A DNA stretch of 41,568 nt from a virus (IMGVR_UViG_3300009684_001816:1-41568); one strand, 5' to 3'; positions 17,424 through 23,792 are shown, counted from the first letter of the stretch. The notes: generated by a model from the letters alone, not told the origin. A program made the numbers and translations.

Positions 17424-17918
17424 TTAGTATTGTCTAGTTGCAACTTTTTCTTGTGTTCTACCATAGGCAGAAATACCAAGAATAGCACCAAATGCCATAT
17501 GAATCAATCCACCATTAGATAGCGACAGTGATTGCCATGGAACATATGGAAGTTTAGTCATAATAGGAAGAAACATTGCAACAACAGGAAAAACAACAAA
17601 ATCGACGAAACATATAATCATATAAAGCCAAGCCATTCCTGGCCGCCAATATGTTTTCATCCAATGTTCTTCTTGTTTTCCGAATTCTTTTTCCCATTGT
17701 TTAGTTTCTAATTCTATTTTAGCTAATTGAGCTTCCGGAGATAACTGCGGGGAAGACGATGTAGAAAATGGAGATGGAATAGAGAATCCAGGAGAATTAC
17801 TATTATACATTGTAGGAATAGCAACAGCTGCACCTTTAGTTGCAGCTGGTATTTGATCCATTGCTGGTTTTAATACTGATGCATCATCGTCTGGGTTAGC
17901 TACATCAAATTTAGCCAT
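17424..17918 (-). CDS. Holin-like membrane protein
   Basis: About 75 residues of Gln/Glu-rich cytoplasmic sequence (EAQLAKIELETKQWEKEFGKQEEHW) are followed by KTYWRPGMAWLYMI, a hydrophobic hairpin of two to three membrane spans and the ending HMAFGAILGISAYGRTQEK. This arrangement fits the three-TM holin family found next to endolysins in T4-like phages and gene-transfer agents. Holins open the inner membrane at the end of infection. I chose the ATG at 17918. A TTG at 17936 would overlap the endolysin stop. No strong ribosome site is seen, so translation may be coupled to the endolysin. Confidence 0.82.
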   Translation of the reverse strand: MAKFDVANPDDDASVLKPAMDQIPAATKGAAVAIPTMYNSNSPGFSIPSPFSTSSSPQLSPEAQLAKIELETKQWEKEFGKQEEHWMKTYWRPGMAWLYMIICFVDFVVFPVVAMFLPIMTKLPYVPWQSLSLSNGGLIHMAFGAILGISAYGRTQEKVATRQY

Positions 17919-17928
17919 ATCGGTACGA

Positions 17929-18546
17929 TTACCCAAATATTTCTAAAGCTTCAGCATAATGAGCCTGACGATCTGCCAAACCATTAGTTCCGCCGTTGAT
18001 TTTCTTTGTGACTGTTAAAACATCGCCCTTGTCTGCCCACTGATTTAATTCACGTGAATCCCAAAACCAACCAGCAGACCAAGCTGCACCTTCTTCGGTG
18101 TTTAACCATACAGTTGCTTCTTCAAGAGAAATTGCCATATCAGCTGCGAAAGCTATATAATTACTTTTGCCTGTAAGCTGAATTAACCCACGACCACAGT
18201 AACGATATCCATCACCGGAAGCTTCATCGCCATTACCCATGCGACTGGAGTATACACGATTAGCAATCTTTTCTGGATTTCTAGCATATTCGCTGGTATC
18301 AACACCACGAAAATATTTTGGAAAAACAACTTTTAATCTATCAGCAGAATAGTTTAAATTTTCTTTAATTGTTCTCAAACCACCGGATTCGTGACCAACT
18401 TGGGCAAGGAACATAGAAATTCTTTGTTTATTGTTGATTTGATAAAACTCTAAAACAGCGTTTAAAGGATCAACATATTTCTGAATAATATCTTCATTTG
18501 TGTTTTCGAAAAAACTATTTAATTGATTAAAAGTTACCAAAGCCAT
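17929..18546 (-). CDS. Endolysin, glycoside hydrolase family 19
   Basis: The 205-residue sequence is a single GH19 (chitinase/lysozyme) domain. GHESGG contains the catalytic Glu53, KENLNY contains the second Glu62, and YCGRGLIQLTGKSNY and KKINGGTNGL are the family's substrate-groove motifs. It cleaves peptidoglycan glycan strands. There is no signal peptide or membrane anchor, so it needs the downstream holin for release. A CCTAAATAA late-like box lies about 50 bases upstream, in keeping with late expression. Confidence 0.93.
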   Translation of the reverse strand: MALVTFNQLNSFFENTNEDIIQKYVDPLNAVLEFYQINNKQRISMFLAQVGHESGGLRTIKENLNYSADRLKVVFPKYFRGVDTSEYARNPEKIANRVYSSRMGNGDEASGDGYRYCGRGLIQLTGKSNYIAFAADMAISLEEATVWLNTEEGAAWSAGWFWDSRELNQWADKGDVLTVTKKINGGTNGLADRQAHYAEALEIFG

Positions 18547-18595
18547 ATTGCCCTCCTATATTAAATTCAATCATAATATAGAAGAAATTCACAAA

Positions 18596-18604
18596 TTATT
18601 TAGG
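18596..18604 (-). promoter_or_regulatory. Late-like box (CCTAAATAA) before the endolysin
   Basis: This is the same nonamer as at 5207-5215. It overlaps the stop codon of the DUF1127 gene and could start the endolysin-holin transcript. It matches 6 of 8 positions of T4 TATAAATA. Confidence 0.45.
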
Positions 18605-18751
18605 CAATAAGTTAGCTTTCAGCGCTATAACAGGTATTTCGAAACGATTAAGACCAATATCAGCTAGCTCTTTATCGTTCAAAAGCGATAGTTCATGTAC
18701 AGTTTTATAAAATCTAATAGAACGCATGATGTTATCGAATATATTAAACAA
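18596..18751 (-). CDS. DUF1127-family mini-protein, TTG start
   Basis: This 51-residue protein carries the DUF1127 core ELSLLNDKELADIGLNRFEI, with the L-x-D-x-E-L-x-D-I-G-L-x-R pattern, after a short hydrophobic N-terminus. DUF1127 mini-proteins are abundant in alphaproteobacteria; some affect RNA turnover or phosphate and central carbon control, probably through RNA or protein binding. GGAG lies 7 bases before the TTG at 18751; an ATG eight codons on is the alternative start. It lies just downstream of the hsp20 terminator. Confidence 0.85.
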   Translation of the reverse strand: MFNIFDNIMRSIRFYKTVHELSLLNDKELADIGLNRFEIPVIALKANLLPK

Positions 18752-18762
18752 AGTATTTCTCC

Positions 18763-18788
18763 AAAGAAAAGAGGGGCTTTCGCCCCTC
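18763..18788 (-). terminator. Intrinsic terminator after hsp20
   Basis: Minus strand GAGGGGC, GAAA loop, GCCCCTC, then TTTTCTTT. It starts 5 bases after the hsp20 stop. Confidence 0.93.
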
Positions 18789-18792
18789 AGTA

Positions 18793-19242
18793 TTACTTGA
18801 TATTAACCTTTTGGGGCTTTTGACTTTCAGGAATAATGTTTTCCAAAAATACTCTAAGCATTCCATTGATAAGCTCTGCATTTTGGACCACAACAGTATC
18901 GGCCAACTGCATCTTACGTGTAAATGCACGATCGGCAATACCCTTATAAATGTACTGTGTATTAGCAACAGATTCCTGTGCCATATCATCAACAGTAAGT
19001 CCACCCTTAATGGTGAGTACACTATTGGCAACTTCGATTTCAAGGTTCTGTTTAGCGAAACCAGCAACAGCCATTTCAATGACGTACTTGTTTTCGTCGA
19101 CCTTCATAATATTATATGGTGGATATCCGGGAATTGCCTTACAGGCAGCAGCATGAACTCTTGCAAGGTTCTTTGCGATCTTATCAACACCAACATAATA
19201 CTTGTCGATGTTAGATGTATTAAATGTAAAAATGTCAGTCAT
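18793..19242 (-). CDS. Small heat-shock protein, Hsp20 family
   Basis: The 149-residue protein has an alpha-crystallin domain. YPPYNIMKVDENKYVIEMAVAGF opens the beta-sandwich, followed by LEIEVANSVLTIKG. GIADRAFTRKMQLADTVVVQNAELINGMLRVFLENIIPE ends it, with the A-x-x-x-x-G-x-L motif in the form AELINGMLRV. Hsp20 chaperones hold unfolding proteins in a refoldable state. Hsp20 genes are common in T4-like phages of marine bacteria. The 5' leader folds into a ROSE-like thermometer and the gene ends at a strong terminator, so it is probably a single-gene unit. Confidence 0.95.
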   Translation of the reverse strand: MTDIFTFNTSNIDKYYVGVDKIAKNLARVHAAACKAIPGYPPYNIMKVDENKYVIEMAVAGFAKQNLEIEVANSVLTIKGGLTVDDMAQESVANTQYIYKGIADRAFTRKMQLADTVVVQNAELINGMLRVFLENIIPESQKPQKVNIK

Positions 19243-19291
19243 AGTTTTCTCCTATTAAGCGAGTTTGAAATAGCATCCCATTAGGCGATGC
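19243..19291 (-). promoter_or_regulatory. ROSE-like RNA thermometer in the hsp20 leader
   Basis: Two hairpins fill the leader. The upstream one pairs GCATC with GATGC (19273-19291). The second pairs CUCGCU with AGGAG across a UAAU loop (19249-19263): C-G, U-A, C-G, a bulged G, then C-G and U-A. A UYGCU sequence pairing with the AGGA ribosome site around a bulged G is the hallmark of ROSE elements, which open on warming in rhizobial small heat-shock genes. TATAAT at 19295-19300 lies just upstream without a well-spaced -35. Confidence 0.65.
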
Positions 19292-19318
19292 ATTATTATA
19301 TAGTCAATTCACAAACAG

Positions 19319-19552
19319 TTAGTGCATTTTATTTTTCAATTGTTCCTCAGTTTGAACAAAAACTTCGGCAGTGGTAGGATTATAAAGATAAATTGGCGTC
19401 ATACCGGCCTGTTTATACTCTTCACCAACAAGAAGCATCTTTTGAAATGTGTTAACTTTTGAGTTTTCTTCCTTTGCGAAAACTTCCTTTGCGAAAACTT
19501 CAGCGGCATTGCGAACGATGTGTTCTGGAATTACTATGTATGGTGTTTTCAT
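19319..19552 (-). CDS. Small protein (77 aa), unknown
   Basis: The start at 19552 overlaps the stop of the 219-aa gene (TAATG). A perfect 15-base tandem duplication at 19471-19500 gives the repeat EVFAKEVFAKE. I recognise no family. The C-terminal half looks like a small alpha/beta domain (TPIYLYNPTTAEVFVQ). A GTG at 19561 is an alternative start. Confidence 0.65.
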   Translation of the reverse strand: MKTPYIVIPEHIVRNAAEVFAKEVFAKEENSKVNTFQKMLLVGEEYKQAGMTPIYLYNPTTAEVFVQTEEQLKNKMH

Positions 19553-20211
19553 TAATCCCACAAACCTCTGTAATATTTGGCAAAAAGCCTACGACCATTT
19601 TCACGACGTTTAGCATCTTTATCCATTGCTTCTCTGTCAACCTTGAATGTATCTTTAGGGCCACGCTTCATAGTAGAGTTGCCATCGTCGTTTTTCTCAA
19701 AGTAAATATCATGTTCGCCAGAATAATACTGATTTTCCCAATCTTCATTTGCTTCGGCTTCGAAAGCATAGATCATCTCATTGAGAACCCAATGCCAACG
19801 ATCATGGACTTTATCATCGGAATTACCGAAATCAGTCTCTTGACCTTTACCGATATGGGGACAATCTTCAGGATAAACGTAGGGAGAGCCGTGTTTGGTA
19901 TCGCGAAGCTGCTTAAGCATAGGAACAATGATCAAGGCAAGAGTATTATCCATACTCCACGTATCATATTCATCAATTTCAACTCGAATCTCACGTTTCT
20001 TCTTAGAGTGAATCCACTCACAGATATCATATACCCAAGTTTCGGCAAGCCAATCACCAAAACGACTGTGCATTTTGTAATCCCAGCGAGTCATTTTTTG
20101 TTCATACTTTTCGTCGCTGCAGTATCCTTTATGATCAACCCAGAAAAAGATTTTATCAGCAATCTGATAAGGTCCGATCCAGTTTTTGTATGGTCCGATA
20201 TATACACGCAT
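19552..20211 (-). CDS. Conserved T4-like phage protein (219 aa)
   Basis: Motifs VYIGPYKNWIGPYQIADK, DTWSMDNTLALIIVPMLKQLRDTKHGSP and DRWHWVLNEMIYAFE identify a family I recognise across T4-like phages. It is probably soluble, and I know no assigned function. A basic SKKKREIRVEID segment precedes the DTWSMD motif. The start has an AAGG ribosome site. The ATG abuts the divergent late box at 20211. Confidence 0.85.
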   Translation of the reverse strand: MRVYIGPYKNWIGPYQIADKIFFWVDHKGYCSDEKYEQKMTRWDYKMHSRFGDWLAETWVYDICEWIHSKKKREIRVEIDEYDTWSMDNTLALIIVPMLKQLRDTKHGSPYVYPEDCPHIGKGQETDFGNSDDKVHDRWHWVLNEMIYAFEAEANEDWENQYYSGEHDIYFEKNDDGNSTMKRGPKDTFKVDREAMDKDAKRRENGRRLFAKYYRGLWD

Positions 20212-20219
20212 ATAAATAA
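20211..20219 (+). promoter_or_regulatory. T4-type late promoter (TATAAATAA)
   Basis: This is an exact match to the T4 late consensus TATAAATA, 22 bases before the spanin ATG at 20241. It implies gp55/gp33-dependent late transcription of the spanin pair. Confidence 0.85.
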
Positions 20220-20240
20220 CCTTATAAGATGGAGGTTTCG

Positions 20241-20597
20241 ATGTTCGGTTTAAACAAATATACTATCTATGGTGTCATTGCTTCTATAATAATAGGAGCA
20301 TTCTCTACATTCGTATTAATGTGGAAACACGAAATTGAAGTTAATGCTAAGTTAACTTTTGATAAACAGCAGTTACAAATCACTTTAATAGAACAAGCAA
20401 AACATCTTGAAGAAATGAAACAATTGGCCATTGATAAAGATAAAATTATTCAGCAGATAAATTATGACAATGCTATTTTAGCAAATAAAATTACCAACAT
20501 TCAAACTTATCTAGTTTCTGAAGAGGCGCAGAAAACAGATAGGAACTCTTCAATTATATTGAAAAACACTGTCAAAAAGTTAATGGAGTCGCAATGA
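20241..20597 (+). CDS. Inner-membrane spanin (Rz-like)
   Basis: The 118-residue protein has one N-terminal membrane span (about residues 8-27), then a long charged coiled coil in the periplasm (KQQLQITLIEQAKHLEEMKQL...). This is the i-spanin layout. The start is the ATG at 20241, 6 bases after GGAGG. The upstream ATG at 20229 would place the ribosome site inside the gene. Its end overlaps the o-spanin start by 4 bases. Spanins fuse inner and outer membranes in the last step of lysis. Confidence 0.8.
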   Translation: MFGLNKYTIYGVIASIIIGAFSTFVLMWKHEIEVNAKLTFDKQQLQITLIEQAKHLEEMKQLAIDKDKIIQQINYDNAILANKITNIQTYLVSEEAQKTDRNSSIILKNTVKKLMESQ

Positions 20598-20866
20598 AAT
20601 ACTTAATAATTCCTACTTTACTAATTCTTGGTGGATGTGCTTCAGTACAGCCAAATCTTATACAAACCAAATATCAGGTAGTGATTCCGGATGCATCGAT
20701 GTATAAATGCCCAACATTAAAATCATTCCCAAAAGTAGAAACACTAACTGATATTCAGGTAGCACAAACAATGGTTAAACTATATCAAAACAATTTAACC
20801 TGTGCATCGTCAATGGCAGCTATCAAACAGTATCTTGATAAAGCCAAAGCTAATATCGAGAAATAA
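20594..20866 (+). CDS. Outer-membrane spanin lipoprotein (Rz1-like)
   Basis: The signal sequence MKYLIIPTLLILGGC carries a lipobox (L-G-G-C, lipidated Cys15), followed by about 75 residues predicted to be periplasmic. Cys39 and Cys69 could form a disulfide. The ATG overlaps the i-spanin stop by 4 bases, as is usual for separated spanin pairs. It ends against the convergent gene at 20867. Confidence 0.82.
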   Translation: MKYLIIPTLLILGGCASVQPNLIQTKYQVVIPDASMYKCPTLKSFPKVETLTDIQVAQTMVKLYQNNLTCASSMAAIKQYLDKAKANIEK

Positions 20867-21058
20867 TTACTCGGCCTCTTCCATAACTACCAAGTCATCA
20901 ATTTCGAGATCAGTAACACCCATACTTGGGTGAATGCATCTAACGTAATTACCTTCAATAATGTCTCTTGAATAAACATCAATCACAGTCATACGACCTG
21001 CCCATCTACCTTCATAAACGCTCTCGTCAATCAATTCAACAATATCACCAACATTCAT
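20867..21058 (-). CDS. Small acidic protein (63 aa), unknown
   Basis: MNVGDIVELIDESVYEGRW...VRCIHPSMGVTDLEIDDLVV looks like a small beta-barrel (SH3/KOW-type) fold from the V-G-D-x-V-x-L-I-D opening. I cannot assign a function. The ribosome site is GGAG. It lies just downstream of tRNA-Gln and may share its transcript. Confidence 0.65.
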   Translation of the reverse strand: MNVGDIVELIDESVYEGRWAGRMTVIDVYSRDIIEGNYVRCIHPSMGVTDLEIDDLVVMEEAE

Positions 21059-21077
21059 ATTAATCTCCTGTGTTATT

Positions 21078-21151
21078 TGGCTGGGGAACCTGGACTCGAA
21101 CCAAGATTCACGGATTCAAAGTCCGCTGTACTACCATTATACTATTCCCCA
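21078..21151 (-). tRNA. tRNA-Gln (anticodon TTG)
   Basis: The acceptor stem TGGGGAA/TTCCCCA, discriminator G and encoded CCA are visible. The anticodon stem CGGA/TCCG has the loop CT-TTG-AA, and the T arm contains GGTTCGAGTCC. It reads CAA and CAG glutamine codons. It lies between two small minus-strand genes. Confidence 0.96.
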
Positions 21152-21155
21152 ATGA

Positions 21156-21494
21156 TCAATTACCGTAGTACGTTTTACCTGCCTCGGTATATCCCTTGGC
21201 AATTGCAAGAGCTTCCTCTTCGGTATAATTCGTAATGTTTTCTTCTGGATAGAAAGAAGTTAACATTTTATCACCATCATCGATATTCTTGACGCCATAT
21301 TTAGTTGAAGAAACCCGACCAACATGCACATCGATACAGACGATTTTCTTCAATTTAGCTAATGGTTCAAGAACCTCGATATCGCGATATCAAGTTTCGC
21401 CTTCATAATTGAGTTCCTCCTGTTCAAAAACTTTACGTGAACGAGGAACCCAGAACGTATGGCCAACATCATATTTGGTTTCAATCAACATCAT
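21156..21494 (-). pseudogene. Conserved small phage gene interrupted by one in-frame TGA
   Basis: One frame runs from ATG 21494 to the stop at 21156, broken only by TGA at 21390-21392. The upstream part (34 aa, ...DVGHTFWVPRSRKVFEQEELNYEGET) and the downstream part (YRDIEVLEPLAKLKKIVCIDVHVGRV...YPEENITNYTEEEALAIAKGY) look like the two halves of one phage protein. TGA could come from TGG (Trp) by one change. A TTG at 21353 could restart translation. It may be a nonsense mutation, a sequencing error or read-through. The start overlaps the 70-aa gene end. Confidence 0.75.
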
Positions 21495-21693
21495 ACTTAT
21501 CCTTTGCCATAAGCTTTAGAACGGTAGTGATATCTGCAATTTGTTTCTGAATAATTTTCATTTGAGCGTCATCTTTAGGGAATTCAATTTCAAGAATGAG
21601 TTCGTTAATCCTCTCTTTCTTCGCCATTTCTTTACCCTCGTAGATACCAAATGCCGGAAGATATCTAGCCACCAATGCCTTATACTTTTCCAT
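21481..21693 (-). CDS. Small helical protein (70 aa), unknown
   Basis: A charged, probably all-helical protein (EMAKKERINELILEIEF...QMKIIQKQIADITTVLKLMAKDK). It starts at the ATG overlapping the stop of the upstream 114-aa gene, 7 bases after GGAG. I recognise no family. Confidence 0.65.
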   Translation of the reverse strand: MEKYKALVARYLPAFGIYEGKEMAKKERINELILEIEFPKDDAQMKIIQKQIADITTVLKLMAKDKYDVD

Positions 21694-22037
21694 CACACTT
21701 TCTCCATAATAAGTTTCGACCAGTCGGTATTCTCCGGCATAAGTTCAACTTGACCAGGATATCTAGTTTGCAACGTATCCCAAACCTCAGCAGTGGCCAT
21801 ACTAATACCATAAGTATCTTTATGGCAGATATAAACTGAACCAGAATGACTCGAGAAAAGGAAATGTTCTTTATCCTCTTCTACATCAACGATACCACTA
21901 TTAAGCTGCCATGAAGTACCATTAAGGTAGCTACCTGACCAACCAGCAAGAACCTTGTATGCATATACAGTTGGATCTTTATTTTCAGTTTCAGGACCGG
22001 TAATCTTTAAAATCACCCAGCTATTAGGATAATTCAT
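21693..22037 (-). CDS. Conserved small phage protein (114 aa)
   Basis: The pattern NSWVILKITGPE...YKVLAGWSGSYLNGTSWQLNSGI recalls a protein found in several tailed phages, with no function known to me. It looks like a beta-rich single domain. Its ATG overlaps the stop of the 50-aa membrane protein gene (TAATG), so the two are coupled. Confidence 0.75.
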   Translation of the reverse strand: MNYPNSWVILKITGPETENKDPTVYAYKVLAGWSGSYLNGTSWQLNSGIVDVEEDKEHFLFSSHSGSVYICHKDTYGISMATAEVWDTLQTRYPGQVELMPENTDWSKLIMEKV

Positions 22038-22189
22038 TAGAGTTTCCTTTCAATCAAAATACCAGTGATCATAAACCAAATACCCGCAGAGAATCCCCAA
22101 AGTGCAGATATAAAAGGAATTTCTGAATAAAACGCAACAGTCACACATAATGCTATCATAAGAAAAGCTAACAGAATCTTTACCATCAT
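22037..22189 (-). CDS. Small membrane protein (50 aa)
   Basis: This short gene has an AGGAG site and two predicted membrane spans: VKILLAFLMIALCVTVAF and ISALWGFSAGIWFMITGIL. The C-terminus ERKL is basic and probably cytoplasmic. It is coupled to the genes on both sides. Function unknown. Confidence 0.7.
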   Translation of the reverse strand: MMVKILLAFLMIALCVTVAFYSEIPFISALWGFSAGIWFMITGILIERKL

Positions 22190-22195
22190 GTTCTC

Positions 22196-22456
22196 CTATT
22201 CGAAACATTCCTGATCATACACCGGACGATTATACCGATCATATCCTATAATACATACATCGGGTATACGCTGGCGCTGGTTATAAATTGTAGCACCGAG
22301 AATACCCAAGCCAAGAATACCTAAACCAACACCGACACCAACATTATTATTACGTTGATGATTATAGTGATGGCGTTGATGATAATGTCGACGATCATGG
22401 GCAAGAGCCGGCACAGAAATACTTGCCAGTATAAGACCAATTAATATATTTCTCAT
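22196..22456 (-). CDS. Exported His-rich protein with glycine-rich membrane segment
   Basis: The N-terminus MRNILIGLILASISVPALA is a clear signal peptide with an ALA cleavage site. It is followed by a His/Arg/Asn-rich stretch (HDRRHYHQRHHYNHQR), a glycine-zipper hydrophobic segment (VGVGVGLGILGLGILGATIY) and a short tail with two Cys. It is likely periplasmic or envelope-bound. His-rich exported phage proteins could bind metal or act in superinfection exclusion, but nothing here proves either. Confidence 0.75.
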   Translation of the reverse strand: MRNILIGLILASISVPALAHDRRHYHQRHHYNHQRNNNVGVGVGLGILGLGILGATIYNQRQRIPDVCIIGYDRYNRPVYDQECFE

Positions 22457-22632
22457 CGTGCATTCTCCAAAATAGGATTACCGACCATCTGATAAGAGAG
22501 AGGACCAGAACGAACCGCACGGATATACTTAACAGCTTCTGAAAAAGTATTGAACTTCTTGCTGTAATCCGTGAGCAAACCACCATTTTCGGCTTGCTTT
22601 ACCGTATACGTAACCTTGTATCGTTCAACCAT
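22453..22632 (-). CDS. Small protein (59 aa), unknown
   Basis: The start is the ATG at 22632, 7 bases after AAGGAG. An upstream in-frame ATG at 22650 would place that site inside the gene. The sequence MVERYKVTYTVKQAENGG...FNTFSEAVKYIRAV looks like a small alpha/beta fold. It is transcribed from 22657-22685 and overlaps the exported-protein gene by 4 bases. Confidence 0.7.
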   Translation of the reverse strand: MVERYKVTYTVKQAENGGLLTDYSKKFNTFSEAVKYIRAVRSGPLSYQMVGNPILENAR

Positions 22633-22656
22633 TTTCGTTCTCCTTATCATATTACG

Positions 22657-22685
22657 ATTATACCTTAGATATCAAAATAAGTCAA
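22657..22685 (-). promoter_or_regulatory. Early promoter overlapping the ArfA-like stop codon
   Basis: Minus strand TTGACT (22685-22680), 17-base spacer, TATAAT (22662-22657). The -35 box shares bases with the stop codon and hairpin of the ArfA-like gene. Confidence 0.9.
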
Positions 22686-22801
22686 GCGTTTTTACGCTTT
22701 CTCTTATAGCTACCACGACCTTTTTTCGGCCGGACGATACGCTGTTTGAATTTCCCAGAGGCGAGATCTCGTGCTATAGGATTAATTTTCCTGTTCATCA
22801 T
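22682..22801 (-). CDS. ArfA-like alternative ribosome-rescue factor
   Basis: The 39-residue basic protein contains ARDLASGKFKQR followed by KKGRGSYKRKRKN. This matches the core of ArfA, in which a helix ending F-R/K-Q-R-V/I precedes K-K-G-K/R-G-S-Y-x-R-K. ArfA enters the empty mRNA channel of ribosomes stalled at a message 3' end and recruits RF2. E. coli ArfA is active as a form of about 55 residues; this one starts just before the core. AAGGA lies 5 bases before the ATG; a second ATG follows at once. It has its own promoter and ends in a hairpin at the stop. A generic basic peptide is the alternative, but the motif order is specific. Confidence 0.75.
   Translation of the reverse strand: MMNRKINPIARDLASGKFKQRIVRPKKGRGSYKRKRKNA
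22684..22699 (-). promoter_or_regulatory. Hairpin at the 3' end of the ArfA-like gene
   Basis: Minus strand AAGCGT, AAAA loop, ACGCTT is a perfect 6-bp stem formed by the last five sense codons and the first base of the TGA. A T-rich stretch (TTATTTT) follows. In E. coli, arfA carries a hairpin in the coding 3' end that yields nonstop mRNA, making its synthesis depend on failure of tmRNA. Confidence 0.6.
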
Positions 22802-22827
22802 CTTGTTCCTTCAAAGCGACAGTACTG

Positions 22828-22855
22828 ATTATACTCGTCTCGTAAAAAAAGTCAA
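22828..22855 (-). promoter_or_regulatory. Early promoter of the ArfA-like gene
   Basis: Minus strand TTGACT (22855-22850), 16-base spacer, TATAAT (22833-22828). It is divergent from the plus-strand promoter at 22924; the 68 bases between hold a GTATC/GATAC inverted repeat. Confidence 0.9.
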
Positions 22856-22923
22856 CACTTGATTTAGGCAAATCTGCGGAACGATTGTATCTTTTTTCGA
22901 TACAAACATTTCGTCGATTAGTG

Positions 22924-22952
22924 TTGACTTCTATCAAAAACTGAGGTATAAT
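22924..22952 (+). promoter_or_regulatory. First plus-strand early promoter
   Basis: TTGACT, 17 bases, TATAAT, then GTGTCT and ATGGTTGAAGAGG. The spacing puts the A of ATG at the expected start site. The same arrangement recurs at 24251, 25367, 26951, 27383, 32809 and 35534. Confidence 0.92.
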
Positions 22953-22979
22953 GTGTCTATGGTTGAAGAGGGAAACGAA

Positions 22980-23156
22980 ATGAAAAACGCTCAAAAGGCA
23001 TATAATGATGGTTGCTATGCTGGCCATAAAGGTCAGCCTGTCACTGATAACCCATTTGATCCAGTAACTGAGTCATTTGGTTATAATGAATGGCTCAAGG
23101 GTTGGAATGCTGGTCAAACTATTGGCCGTGATGTTGCTAGATATGGAGCTGATTGA
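22980..23156 (+). CDS. RMF/CrpP-like mini-protein (58 aa)
   Basis: The pattern AYNDGCYAGHKGQ...NPF...YNEWLKGWNAG matches the A-x-x-x-G-x-x-A-G-x-x-G...W-x-x-G-W-x-x-G layout of ribosome modulation factor and the related CrpP mini-proteins. RMF converts idle ribosomes to hibernating 100S dimers. The start follows GAGGG. An upstream in-frame ATG at 22959 would add seven residues if the message is leaderless. A ribosome role is inferred from the motif only. Confidence 0.6.
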   Translation: MKNAQKAYNDGCYAGHKGQPVTDNPFDPVTESFGYNEWLKGWNAGQTIGRDVARYGAD

Positions 23157-23157
23157 T

Positions 23158-23307
23158 ATGACTGATAATGAACGTGATGCACTGGCATCGATTATGCTGA
23201 ACACTGCCCTGCTTATTGGTGGCGCTGTTCTGCTGAGTCTGGGCACTAACTTCTATATTGGGTTTGGTGTAGCTTCTCTGCTTTTGTTTATGAAAGGGCG
23301 TAAGTGA
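23158..23307 (+). CDS. Small membrane protein (49 aa)
   Basis: The N-terminus MTDNERDALASIMLNTA is followed by a hydrophobic hairpin (LLIGGAVLLSLG, IGFGVASLLLFM) and a basic end, KGRK. It starts 1 base after the RMF-like gene stop and overlaps the next start. Function unknown. Confidence 0.7.
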   Translation: MTDNERDALASIMLNTALLIGGAVLLSLGTNFYIGFGVASLLLFMKGRK

Positions 23308-23534
23308 TGGATATTATCGAACGACTTGAAAAGCTGGTTGGTATTAATATTGGTGATGCAGACATTGATAATGATTTGATGGATGCTATTGCTGATATTA
23401 AACAACTGCGAGAAGAGATTATAGAGTTGAAAACTAGCTGCACAACCTTTATAATAGATCTTGGTAAGGCAATCGACGAAAAGGCTGAGCTTCGAGAAGA
23501 GATTGATCGTCTTGAGTGGATCATGCGGCATTGA
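23307..23534 (+). CDS. Small coiled-coil protein (75 aa)
   Basis: Acidic and helical: MDIIERLEKL, an Asp-rich turn, then IKQLREEIIELK and AELREEIDRLEW heptads. It resembles the many small phage proteins of the ERLR type with unknown function. GTG at 23304 is an alternative start. Confidence 0.7.
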   Translation: MDIIERLEKLVGINIGDADIDNDLMDAIADIKQLREEIIELKTSCTTFIIDLGKAIDEKAELREEIDRLEWIMRH

Positions 23535-23554
23535 CTGATGAAAGGAACTAAGTG

Positions 23555-23737
23555 ATGACTAATATGACCCATCTTATTGAACTGAATGAACTTCTACTTG
23601 AAGTTATCGATCAATATATGGAAGCCACGGATCCGGACGAAATATCATTACTGGATGTTCTTACGGACGCCTGTATGGAAGTCGAGGAGTTTCTTGAGAA
23701 ACGTAACCAAAATGGTAACGATCGTATCCAACATTAG
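23555..23737 (+). CDS. Small acidic protein (60 aa)
   Basis: Helical and acidic (HLIELNELLLEVIDQYMEATDPDEISLLDVLTDACMEVEEFLEK). It follows AAGGA and is last in the operon from 22924. I recognise no family. Confidence 0.65.
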   Translation: MTNMTHLIELNELLLEVIDQYMEATDPDEISLLDVLTDACMEVEEFLEKRNQNGNDRIQH

Positions 23738-23740
23738 GGA

Positions 23741-23769
23741 TTGACTTTTTCTCATAAGAGAGGTATAAT
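23741..23769 (+). promoter_or_regulatory. Early promoter of the hydrolase gene
   Basis: TTGACT, 17 bases, TATAAT, then AAGGAG before the ATG at 23793. Its start-site sequence (GGTAATACGATAAGG) lacks the ATGGTTG motif and resembles that of the minus promoter at 22657. Confidence 0.9.
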
Positions 23770-23792
23770 GGTAATACGATAAGGAGAACACA

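Noticed and set aside
19459-20253. 264-codon plus-strand frame opposite the 219-aa conserved gene
   Set aside because: The minus-strand product has clear family motifs. The plus frame has none and crosses the divergent late promoter.
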